DNA of 22,777 bases from an uncultured Oscillospiraceae bacterium (GTDB lineage: Bacteria > Bacillota > Clostridia > Oscillospirales > Acutalibacteraceae), in contig URYX01000009.1 of assembly GCA_900552225.1 (NCBI GenBank), positions 1 through 22,777 of the forward strand. The letters run 5' to 3'. Below the pieces are notes generated by a model, which was not told the origin of the DNA, made no database searches, and saw only the letters and a list, made by a program, of their open reading frames with translations. How positions within the stretch are numbered: the first letter of the stretch is position 1; each line of letters begins with the position of its first letter. Below, one piece after another: positions 1 through 7,046 of the stretch. The position numbers and the translations under genes were made by a program.

Positions 1-1384
1 GCTTGCGGCATTGTGCGGCTGCGCGGGAACGCCGGATGCATCCGGCGACGGCGGCAGCCAGGCCGCGTCCGATGCCTCAGGCAGCGGACGCGCGGAGGTG
101 TCGCAGGAGTTTTTGGACAGCCTGAAGGGACTGGATATGAAGGTCACCTATCCGTGGACTGTCGAGAAGCGCGGCGACAGCGTGGATGCGGATATCATGT
201 GGGATCACGTGGATCAGGTCAACGCGAAATACGGCTGCAACATCACGCTGGAGAGCGGCCGCGCCACCTATTCCCAGGTGATGGTGACCTCGCTGCTCGG
301 CAAAAAGCCGATGGGCGATGTGCTGATGTGCCAGGACACCAACTTCCCGGATTGGTACAACGCGGGAATCTTCTGTGACCTGACCGAGGCGGCCAAGACG
401 GCGGGCATTGATTTCTCGGACGAGATCTTCAATCAGGACGTCATCCAGTATACCAACGTCAACGGGGAGCAGATCGGCTTCTATTACGGCTATGACGCTC
501 CGTCCAGCATCTTCTACAACAAGCGGCTGCTGAGCGAGGCGGGCCTTGAGGATCCGCACGCGCTGCTGAAAAAGGGCGAGTGGACGTTTGCGAAGATGGA
601 GGAATACGCCCGCCTGCTCAAAAAGACGGATGCCAACGGCAACGTCGAGGTGTGGGGCCTCGGTGCGTGGGGCTCCTCCGACTTCCTGGCGCAGTGTGTC
701 TCCGCAAACGGCGGCTCAATTGTCGGCGTGGACGAAAACGGCAAGCCGAAGATCAACCTGACCGACCCGGCCACCATGGAGGCCATGGAGTACATGTACC
801 GCATGGCGGTGACCAATCAGACGCTGGATGCTGTGGACCCGGCGAACTGGGAGGCGAAGATGCACGACTTCATCGGCGGCAAGTACGCCATGCTGCTCGG
901 CACCAACTCCACGCTGAACTTCTGCTACCGTCTCGGCATGCAGGATGAGTACGGCGTCATCACGTTCCCGGTCGGCCCGTCGAACAAGGACGGCAAGACG
1001 GACTGCATGACCAACATCACCTTCTTCTTTATCCCGAAGCTGAACGAGGAGAAGGCGGCGCAGTATCTGTTCCTGATGAACGCCCTCTCGACGATCGACA
1101 CGCGCAGCGCCGAGGAGCAGTTTGCGCAGACCTATGCGCTGCGGCTGACCGACGAGGATTCCTACAACCAGTATTTCGAGAGAACGCACAGCTGCCCGCG
1201 GTTTGAGCTGATCTATCTGTCCGGCTGTATGTGGACGGAGCCCGGCATCGGGGAAATCTGCGGCGCGCTGTCGTCCGGTACCTCGACGCCCGGTGCCATC
1301 ACCGACAAGCTTTCGTCCATGCTGCAGACCACGCTGAACGACAAGTGGGGACAGATGACCATTACCGGCAAGATTCCGAAATAA
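1..1384 (+). CDS. ABC transporter sugar-binding lipoprotein (family 1), 5' truncated
   Basis: Extracellular solute-binding protein of a carbohydrate ABC importer; it would capture oligosaccharides at the membrane and hand them to permeases. The reading frame is open to the left edge, so the start and most of the signal peptide are missing. What remains begins L-A-A-L-C-G-C, in which L-C-G-C is a usable lipobox with the lipidated Cys at 20-22, followed by a Gly/Ser/Asp-rich linker. The body (about 450 residues) has the family-1 pattern: a YNKRLL..AGLEDP segment, a GEWTF..M.EYA helix, FIGGKYAMLLG, and a C-terminal region with aromatic residues. Length is normal for the family. No permease genes lie downstream, so they are either upstream of the window or elsewhere. 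The gene leads straight into a surface-protein gene 40-50 bases on, consistent with one operon. Family assignment is secure; the substrate is unknown. Confidence 0.88.
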   Translation, partial: LAALCGCAGTPDASGDGGSQAASDASGSGRAEVSQEFLDSLKGLDMKVTYPWTVEKRGDSVDADIMWDHVDQVNAKYGCNITLESGRATYSQVMVTSLLGKKPMGDVLMCQDTNFPDWYNAGIFCDLTEAAKTAGIDFSDEIFNQDVIQYTNVNGEQIGFYYGYDAPSSIFYNKRLLSEAGLEDPHALLKKGEWTFAKMEEYARLLKKTDANGNVEVWGLGAWGSSDFLAQCVSANGGSIVGVDENGKPKINLTDPATMEAMEYMYRMAVTNQTLDAVDPANWEAKMHDFIGGKYAMLLGTNSTLNFCYRLGMQDEYGVITFPVGPSNKDGKTDCMTNITFFFIPKLNEEKAAQYLFLMNALSTIDTRSAEEQFAQTYALRLTDEDSYNQYFERTHSCPRFELIYLSGCMWTEPGIGEICGALSSGTSTPGAITDKLSSMLQTTLNDKWGQMTITGKIPK

Positions 1385-1405
1385 AGCGGACGCGCTTTAT
1401 GATAC

Positions 1406-2359
1406 ATGAAAAAGGAGACGAGCAAGCATGAAAAAATGATTTCCGTATTGCTGGCGGCCGTGATGCTGGCGGCTCTGGCGGTTCCGGCGCTGGCTGTGGA
1501 CAGCAGCTATCTGACGGTGTTCAACGATCTGGAGGACTTTGAGAGCAGCGACGATCTGATCTTCAACTGGTTTGTCCAGCCCTCCAACGAGAAGTGCGGC
1601 AGCATGATTCTCGATACGGACGCCAAGCTGCACGGCCAGAACAGCCTGCTGTTTGACTATTCCATGAAGGGTGCGCAGTCCACCGGTAAGGCCTGGTGCA
1701 CGTTTAATTTTACGCCGGACGATCCGGAGACGAAGTTCGGTGACGGCGTGAAGTTCTCCGCCGTGAGCGACAACCACATCATGGCCCGTATCGTCATGTG
1801 CGACGAGAACTACTACTATAAGCAGTATTTCTTCGAGGTGACCACCGAGCCGAAGGATTACACCGTGCGCTGGGAGGATTTCGAGAGGATTCCCGGACAG
1901 AAAACGTGGGATCCCGAGACCTCGAACTGGATGACCTCGATGGACATCGCGCTGATTGCGGATTACCAGCCGGAGGATTTCAACGGCGAGGGCAAGTTCT
2001 GGTTTGACGATTGGTACACCTTCTCCGGCGACGACGCGACCTCCGCGAAGCCGCTCGACCGCTCGAAGGATATCACGCCGGCCGGCCCGACGACGACCAC
2101 CAAGCAGCAGGAGACCACGACCTCCTCCAAGGCGGATACCACCACGACGGAGCAGAACGGCGAGAGCACCACGACGACGAAGGCCGACGGTACCACCACG
2201 ACCAAGGCAAACGGCGGCAGTACCACCACGGCGGCGGATACGCAGCCGGAGGAGAAGTCGGGCAATGCCTGGATTTTCATCGTAATCGGTGTGGTCGTTG
2301 TGGCCGGCGCCGGTGTGGCGGTGTTCTTCGTGCTGAAGAACAAGAAGAAGTCCGCGTAA
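1406..2359 (+). CDS. Membrane-anchored surface protein with one CBM-like module; start disturbed by apparent 1-base deletion
   Basis: Probable surface glycan-binding protein. Order: hydrophobic signal peptide ending VPALA^VD, a beta-sandwich-like module of about 170 residues (opening F.D.EDFES, closing FWFDDWYTFSGD, reminiscent of CIA30/CBM folds), a Thr-rich spacer of TTTTK/TTTE units, one transmembrane helix and a KNKKKSA tail. There is no LPXTG. The start is abnormal: the good RBS AAAGGAG (1411-1417) precedes ATG 1428, which hits TGA after three codons. ATG 1406 has no RBS and gives a charged leader; ATG 1436 lies 18 bases from the RBS. One extra A in the A6 run (1431-1436) would give a canonical MKKMISVLL signal peptide. 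The frame is given here from the first in-frame ATG. The module is related to those of the protein at 3953. Binding function is inferred from architecture only. Confidence 0.75.
   Translation: MKKETSKHEKMISVLLAAVMLAALAVPALAVDSSYLTVFNDLEDFESSDDLIFNWFVQPSNEKCGSMILDTDAKLHGQNSLLFDYSMKGAQSTGKAWCTFNFTPDDPETKFGDGVKFSAVSDNHIMARIVMCDENYYYKQYFFEVTTEPKDYTVRWEDFERIPGQKTWDPETSNWMTSMDIALIADYQPEDFNGEGKFWFDDWYTFSGDDATSAKPLDRSKDITPAGPTTTTKQQETTTSSKADTTTTEQNGESTTTTKADGTTTTKANGGSTTTAADTQPEEKSGNAWIFIVIGVVVVAGAGVAVFFVLKNKKKSA
1411..1417 (+). promoter_or_regulatory. Ribosome binding site pointing to out-of-frame ATG 1428
   Basis: AAAGGAG lies 10 bases before ATG 1428. It is the only good RBS for the following surface-protein gene, but the ATG it serves reads ATG-AAA-AAA-TGA. 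It is 18 bases from the in-frame ATG 1436 and downstream of the in-frame ATG 1406, so it decides that the intended start is 1428 and that a base is missing or skipped. Confidence 0.7.
2086..2245 (+). repeat. Thr-codon low-complexity linker
   Basis: Imperfect repeats of ACCACCACGACG-type codons encode TTTT(K/E) blocks between the CBM-like module and the transmembrane helix of the surface protein. Such a spacer would project the module through the cell wall and may be O-glycosylated (inference). Confidence 0.7.
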
Positions 2360-2369
2360 GGAGTTGCCG

Positions 2370-3880
2370 ATGAAGCAGACAACAGTAATCCGATGGGCGG
2401 CGTTTCTGCTGGCGGGTCTGTTGCTTCTGACCGGCTGCTCAACCCCTGCGGAGCCGCTGCCTCCGGAAGCACCGGGACGGCCGATACGAGCGGGACGGAG
2501 ACCACCCCCTCCTCGGAGGCGACACTGCCGACCGATACGGAGTGGAAGGATGCGGTGCAGGTGACGGTGGCGTCGCTGTTCTGCGACAATGCCGTGCTGC
2601 AGCAGGGAAAAGCGGTGCCCGTATGGGGCACCGGCCCCGATGGCAAGACGGTGACCGTGCGGTTTGCCGATCAGGTCAAGACAGCCACCGTGTCCGGCGG
2701 CACATGGCGCGTCAACCTGGATCCGATGACGGCCAACAGCCAGAACCAGCCGATGTACATCACGATGGACGATGAGCGCATCACCGTCAACCGCGTGCTG
2801 GTCGGTGAGGTGTGGCTCGTCAACGGGCAGTCGAACATCACCGTGCCGTTTTACGCGCTCGGGATGGACGATCAGAAAAAGGAACGCGCCAAGGGCGACC
2901 GCGACAGCCTGCGCCAGTTCTGGGTCACGCAGGATAAGAGCGAGACGCCGTATACGACGATCGCGGATGCCAAGTGGGCCCCCTGCACCGCGGACAGCAT
3001 CGCGGACTATTCCGCTACCGGATACTACTTCGCCTCCAAGCTGCAGGAGCGGCTCGGGGTGCCGGTCGGCATCATCACCTCGGCGGTGGGCGGAACCTAT
3101 CTGGAGCAGTGGCTGGATACGGTGTCGCTGATCAGGGACGGGCTGTGCAATCCGCAGCCGGGACAGGTCGGCAAGCGGAGCCACTACAACGCCATGATCG
3201 CACCCCTGATGCCGTATGCCATCAAGGGAATTGTGTGGTATCAGGGGGAGAGCAACCAGCTCCTCGAATACCGCAGAGCCATGTATGCCAAAACCTTCGC
3301 GCGCTATCTGGAGGTATACCGGGCGGGCTTCGAGGATGCGGAGCTTCCGGTGTGCCAGGTGCAGCTTCCGATTTTCAACTCGGATAAGCACTGGGAGGCG
3401 CTCGACGGCTGGGCCCCGTTCCGCTATGTGCAGATGGGGATTTCCCGGACGCAGAAGAATGTCTATACCGCGGTGACGATCGACTGCGGTGACGCGGAGA
3501 ACATCCACCCCGTGGATAAGGAACCGATCGGCGAGCGGCTGATGCTGCTCGCGCTCCGGCACGTATACGGTCAGGACGTGGAGGCCGACAGTCCGGTCTA
3601 CCGTTCGCATACCGTTCAGGGCGGCACGGTCACGGTGACGCTGGACAATGTGTACAGCGGGCTGACCGTTCGGGACGGCACGGTCACGGCGGCGCGTCTG
3701 AAGGATGCGTCCGGCGTATGGCATGAGGCCGTCTGCAGGGCGGAGGGGAACACCCTGGTGTTCACCGCCGCAGGGGTCACCGAGCCCCACGGCGTCAGCT
3801 ACTGCGACGAGAATGCACCGACCGCCTCCGTGTTTGAGCAAAACGGACTTCCCCTGGCACCGTTCCGCGCGGAATGGTAA
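2370..3880 (+). CDS. SGNH/sialate O-acetylesterase-family lipoprotein, apparent frameshift after the lipobox
   Basis: Exported carbohydrate esterase of the sialate-O-acetylesterase (SASA/DUF303) type, likely removing O-acetyl groups from glycans. The natural start is ATG 2370 with RBS AAGGAG overlapping the previous stop; it encodes a lipoprotein signal with lipobox L-T-G-C (Cys 23). That frame leaves the protein soon after, and the body is in the frame that reads ...GSTGTADTSG to the stop at 3878. Adding one C to the C4 run at 2443-2446 joins them as GCSTPCGAAASG and gives about 503 residues. Numbering in that corrected protein: catalytic Ser155 in N-G-Q-S-N, WYQGESN with Glu294, and His380 in the I-H-P block. 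A jelly-roll/Ig-like segment (VLQQGKAVPVWG...) precedes the SGNH fold, as usual. A paralogue lies at 10293. Family is confident; the true substrate need not be sialic acid. Confidence 0.8.
2443..2446 (+). other. Probable frameshift site in esterase gene
   Basis: The C4 run lies just after the lipobox Cys codon. The signal-peptide frame (from ATG 2370) and the esterase frame differ by one base here. One more C makes a continuous lipoprotein. The exact indel could lie anywhere between about 2440 and 2475, where both frames are open. Confidence 0.65.
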
Positions 3881-3896
3881 TTAAAAACGGGTGCAG

Positions 3897-3911
3897 CGCC
3901 CGAAACGGGCG
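3897..3911 (+). other. Small intercistronic hairpin
   Basis: A perfect 6-bp stem (CGCCCG-AAA-CGGGCG) sits in the 72-base gap between the esterase and the three-module surface protein. A T5 run follows about 11 bases later, so it is at best a weak attenuator or an mRNA processing/stability element. Confidence 0.35.
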
Positions 3912-3952
3912 TAAACCATATTTTTCGATTTGAAGAAGGGAGTCAAAAACGT

Positions 3953-5791
3953 ATGAAACTTGTAGGCAAAATCTTGACGGTCGGCCTGACGCTGACCATG
4001 CTGGCGGCCATGCTCTGCATCGGTCTGACGGCATCGGCGGACCCCGTGTACACGATGCGCGAGAACAACGACACGCTGAGTGCTAAATGGACGGCCAGCA
4101 CTACGGCGAAGGCTACCTTGGATGAAAGTAACAAGCTGAATGCCGGCAATGCCGCCCAATTGGCATTTGACAGTTCGTCCAACGAGTATGGAGTTGCCCA
4201 ACAGAATTATGAGACGTATACGGAAGGCGTGGAGGCGGACGGCATCCGCTTCCGTGCGGTGGCGGACAAGGCCATCAAAGTACGCGTAGCGTATTGGATC
4301 TTTGATAAAGATGTGCAGTATTATTGGGATGTGGATTTTGACACCACGCCGCGCGTGTATACGCTGAATTTGGCGGATGCTGCGTCCCATACGAATCCGA
4401 AGCCGGCCTACGACGGAGCACACAAATTGGGAGGGCTTATTCTCCAATACGGAATCTACGGCGGTGACAAGCAGGCCACGCTGTGGCTTGATGAGCTCGA
4501 AACCTTCACGGGCGATGCCGCGACGGGCAGCGAGGTCATCCCTGTCAAGCGCGACCCGGTGTATACCATGCGCGAGAGCAACGACACACTGAGCGACAAA
4601 TGGGCAGTGGCGAAGGACGGCGCGGCTGTTCCCACACTGGATGAGGACAACGTGCTGGGAAGCGGTAACTCCGTGAAGATTACGATGGATCGCACGAAGC
4701 AGGAATATAGTTTTCCGACGCAGAATTATAATATTTGGGCGAATGGCGTGGAGGCAGACGGCATCCGTTTCCGCGCGGTGGCGGACAAGGCCATCAATGT
4801 CCGTGTAACGTATTGGATCTGTGAACAAGATCCGTACTTTGATGCGCAGTATTACTGGGATGTGGATTTTGACACCACGCCGCGCGAGTATACGCTGAAT
4901 CTGGCGGATGCCAAGTCTTACAGTGACCCGAAGCCGTCCTACAGCGGAGCACGCGTATTTGCCGGAATTATTCTTCAGTACGGCCGCAATGACGGCGACA
5001 ACAACGCTGTTTTGTGGTTTGACGAGCTGGAGACGTTTGTGGGCGATGCCGCGACGGGCAGCGAGGTCATTACGGTGACCCAGCCGACCGAGCCGACCGA
5101 GCCGAAGCCGGCCGAGCCGACCCCCGCGGAAATCTTCGAGAAGGCCAAGAAGACCGTGGTGAACGATTTCAGCAACCCGGAGGACATCATCTTTGAGTGG
5201 ACCGGCCCGATCCCGGACGACGGCTCGGTGAAGATCGAGTCGGAGAACGGCGGTGCCAAGGTGACCTTCAAGCGCTCGCTGAACCAGTACGGCATTGCAT
5301 CCACCAACTACAACCCCAACATCCTTTTCACGGAGAACCACGACGGTATTGCCTTCACGGCGAGCGCCGAGACCCCCTGCGAGATGCGTGTGGCGTTTGT
5401 CATCGGTAAATACCAGCAGCTCTATGCCGATGTCCAGCTGACGACCGAGCCGCAGCAGTTCGTGCTGTTCTTCAAGGACATGAAGGGCTATGATGGCTTC
5501 ACGAAGCCGGATGACCTGACCAAGCTGGCGTTCCATACGATGGTCTTCCAGGTCGGCCGTCCCGACGGCGAGACCAACCTGAACGGCCCGGACGAGAACG
5601 TGCTGCACATCTCCGGCCCCATCTCCCTGTTCACCGTGTCGAACGGCGAGAATCCGGAAAATCCGGGCGACAACAAGCCGGATGACAATAAGCCGAACGT
5701 TCCGGCCGGCGAGGCGATCCCCTATGCGGTGGCGGCGGTGGCCGTTCTGTCCGCGGCGGCGCTCGCCTATGTCTCCCGCAAGCAGAAGTAA
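3953..5791 (+). CDS. Three-module CBM-like surface protein with C-terminal anchor
   Basis: Predicted surface glycan-binding protein of 612 residues. A signal peptide ends TASA^DP (cleavage after residue 29). Module 1 spans about 30-200 and module 2 about 201-375; they are close duplicates, both starting DPVYTMRE.NDTLS and ending LW(L/F)DELETF.GDAATGSEVI. A Pro/Thr/Glu linker (TEPTEPKPAEP) leads to a divergent module 3 (about 395-565), then a second Pro/Asn/Asp linker, NVPAGE, a transmembrane helix and SRKQK. That tail has the shape of a cell-wall sorting signal but lacks a canonical LPXTG. No glycosidase motif is visible. Start: ATG 3953 with AAGGGAG 11 bases upstream. Modules 1-2 use noticeably more A/T-ending codons than module 3 and the neighbours. 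It may act with the one-module protein at 1406. Binding function is inferred. Confidence 0.8.
   Translation: MKLVGKILTVGLTLTMLAAMLCIGLTASADPVYTMRENNDTLSAKWTASTTAKATLDESNKLNAGNAAQLAFDSSSNEYGVAQQNYETYTEGVEADGIRFRAVADKAIKVRVAYWIFDKDVQYYWDVDFDTTPRVYTLNLADAASHTNPKPAYDGAHKLGGLILQYGIYGGDKQATLWLDELETFTGDAATGSEVIPVKRDPVYTMRESNDTLSDKWAVAKDGAAVPTLDEDNVLGSGNSVKITMDRTKQEYSFPTQNYNIWANGVEADGIRFRAVADKAINVRVTYWICEQDPYFDAQYYWDVDFDTTPREYTLNLADAKSYSDPKPSYSGARVFAGIILQYGRNDGDNNAVLWFDELETFVGDAATGSEVITVTQPTEPTEPKPAEPTPAEIFEKAKKTVVNDFSNPEDIIFEWTGPIPDDGSVKIESENGGAKVTFKRSLNQYGIASTNYNPNILFTENHDGIAFTASAETPCEMRVAFVIGKYQQLYADVQLTTEPQQFVLFFKDMKGYDGFTKPDDLTKLAFHTMVFQVGRPDGETNLNGPDENVLHISGPISLFTVSNGENPENPGDNKPDDNKPNVPAGEAIPYAVAAVAVLSAAALAYVSRKQK
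4040..5068 (+). repeat. Tandem intragenic duplication of a ~515-base module
   Basis: The first copy is 4040-4552 and the second starts at 4553. Nearly identical blocks include 4226-4278 versus 4745-4797 and the blocks around 4325-4380 and 4855-4912. Intervening loop segments are quite different, including small insertions in copy 2. This indicates a fairly recent duplication with divergence concentrated in the loops. Confidence 0.8.
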
Positions 5792-5838
5792 GCACTGCGC
5801 CGGGCCTGTTCCGACAGCCTGACAGGAGCGGCTGAGTT

Positions 5839-5877
5839 CCCGGCGGAGTCTCCCGTAAAACGGAGGCTCCGTCGGGG
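5839..5877 (+). other. Imperfect long hairpin between surface protein and hydrolase genes
   Basis: About 17 nearly paired bases flank an AAA loop (5857-5859), with a mismatch and single-base bulges. It lies in the 130-base gap before the first propeller gene. No T-run follows, so it is not a standard terminator; an mRNA processing or stability role is possible. No convincing promoter is visible in this gap. Confidence 0.4.
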
Positions 5878-5921
5878 AGCACGAGCACTTTCACAGTACT
5901 TGGATGAAAAGGAAAGCATGT

Positions 5922-7037
5922 ATGAAAAAAACAGCATTCTTGGCGGCAATTTCTTCGGCGGTCTGTCTGCTTCTGACCGCCTGCAGCGGGGGGCAGACCT
6001 CCGATTCCGCACCGGACCCGTCCGCAGGCGGCACGGGGACAACGACGGCCCCGACGACAGCTCCGTCGCGCGATGACAGCGCCGTGATCAATCGGCTGGG
6101 TGTGGATTACCGCGCACACTGGAAGCAGTATCTGATGGAATTCGACAACGATTCCTGCGACTACTGGTTTATCCGGGAGGGGGACACCTACCACGCCTAC
6201 TTCCTGGAGTTTGACACATCGGACGGGGGCACCAGGCAGCATATTGCCCATGCGACCTCGACCGACTTTCTGAATTGGAAATATCAGGGTGTTGTACTGT
6301 ACGGCTGGGGCGATACGTGGGATAACCGCAATCTCGCCACCGGCAGCGTTGCCAAGTGCGGCGACACCTATTATATGTTATATACCGGGCATTCCACCGG
6401 GCGCGGCGGACTCGGACTGGCGAAAAGCAGCGATCTGTATACCTGGGAGCGGGTCGGAGACGGCCCCGTGATTTCCTCCACGGTGAAGTATACGGTGCCC
6501 TATGAGGGGACGGATCATCTGTGCCAGGTGCTGGCCGATCCGTACCTCTATCCCGAGGCCATCGACGGGTGGTACTATGCCTATGTCAACGGCTGGGCCG
6601 TGGATATGCCGAAAAATTCCCGCGGAGCGCAGATTATGTTCCGCACGCAGGATTTCGTGACATGGGAGCCGTATCGGATCGCCTGCCTGGCGGACGATCT
6701 GGACCGGCTGGAGACGGCGCAGGTCTGGGAGCACGGCGGCCGGTGGTATATGTCCTTCGGCGGCCGGAGCGTCGATCCGAACGGCGGTGATTTTGACGAC
6801 GTGGCCAGCGCCAACTATATCTATATGGCCGACCGGTTTGACGGGCCGTATCTCAAGCAGGACTGGTCGAAGATTTCCTATATCAACGCGAGCGGATACT
6901 ATATCCAGAAGCAGATGCTCGACCCGTTCGGGGACGAGGTCATGCTGCCGATGGCGCCCTACCGCGGGGTGCTGTGGCCGTATTACATTCGGTACGGCGC
7001 GGACGGAGCGTTATCCTTTGATGTGATTTTCGGATAA
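5922..7037 (+). CDS. Beta-propeller glycosidase-like lipoprotein, paralogue 1
   Basis: Exported lipoprotein resembling five-bladed beta-propeller glycosidases of the GH32/GH43/GH117 type, which cleave terminal or internal sugar residues. I chose ATG 5922 because AAAGGAAA lies 8 bases upstream and it gives a clean signal peptide MKKTAFLAA with lipobox L-T-A-C (Cys 21); ATG 5904 only adds residues before it. A Gly/Thr/Asp linker precedes the fold. Repeated blade-like motifs are visible: SCDYWFIREGDTYHAYFLE, ATGSVAKCGDTYYMLYTGH, LADPYLYPEAIDGWYYAY, AQVWEHGGRWYMSFGG, and MLDPFGDEVMLPMAPYRG. Conserved acids in these blocks are catalytic candidates, but I cannot assign them. The classic GH32 WMNDPNG motif is absent. 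It is the first of three tandem homologues and overlaps the next gene's RBS. The family is likely but the exact GH number is not determined. Confidence 0.7.
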   Translation: MKKTAFLAAISSAVCLLLTACSGGQTSDSAPDPSAGGTGTTTAPTTAPSRDDSAVINRLGVDYRAHWKQYLMEFDNDSCDYWFIREGDTYHAYFLEFDTSDGGTRQHIAHATSTDFLNWKYQGVVLYGWGDTWDNRNLATGSVAKCGDTYYMLYTGHSTGRGGLGLAKSSDLYTWERVGDGPVISSTVKYTVPYEGTDHLCQVLADPYLYPEAIDGWYYAYVNGWAVDMPKNSRGAQIMFRTQDFVTWEPYRIACLADDLDRLETAQVWEHGGRWYMSFGGRSVDPNGGDFDDVASANYIYMADRFDGPYLKQDWSKISYINASGYYIQKQMLDPFGDEVMLPMAPYRGVLWPYYIRYGADGALSFDVIFG

Positions 7038-7046
7038 AGGGAGGCG

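Noticed and set aside
2250..2359. LPXTG cell-wall anchor in the one-module surface protein
   Set aside because: No LPXTG or close variant precedes the transmembrane helix; only a membrane anchor with a Lys-rich tail is supported.
1397..3841. 814-codon open frame on the minus strand
   Set aside because: It runs antisense to two well-supported genes, its translation is Arg/His/Leu-rich with no family motifs, and it is the usual shadow of GC-rich codon bias. Similar long minus-strand frames at 9441-11744, 12231-14681, 16317-18830 and 19901-22162 are rejected for the same reason.
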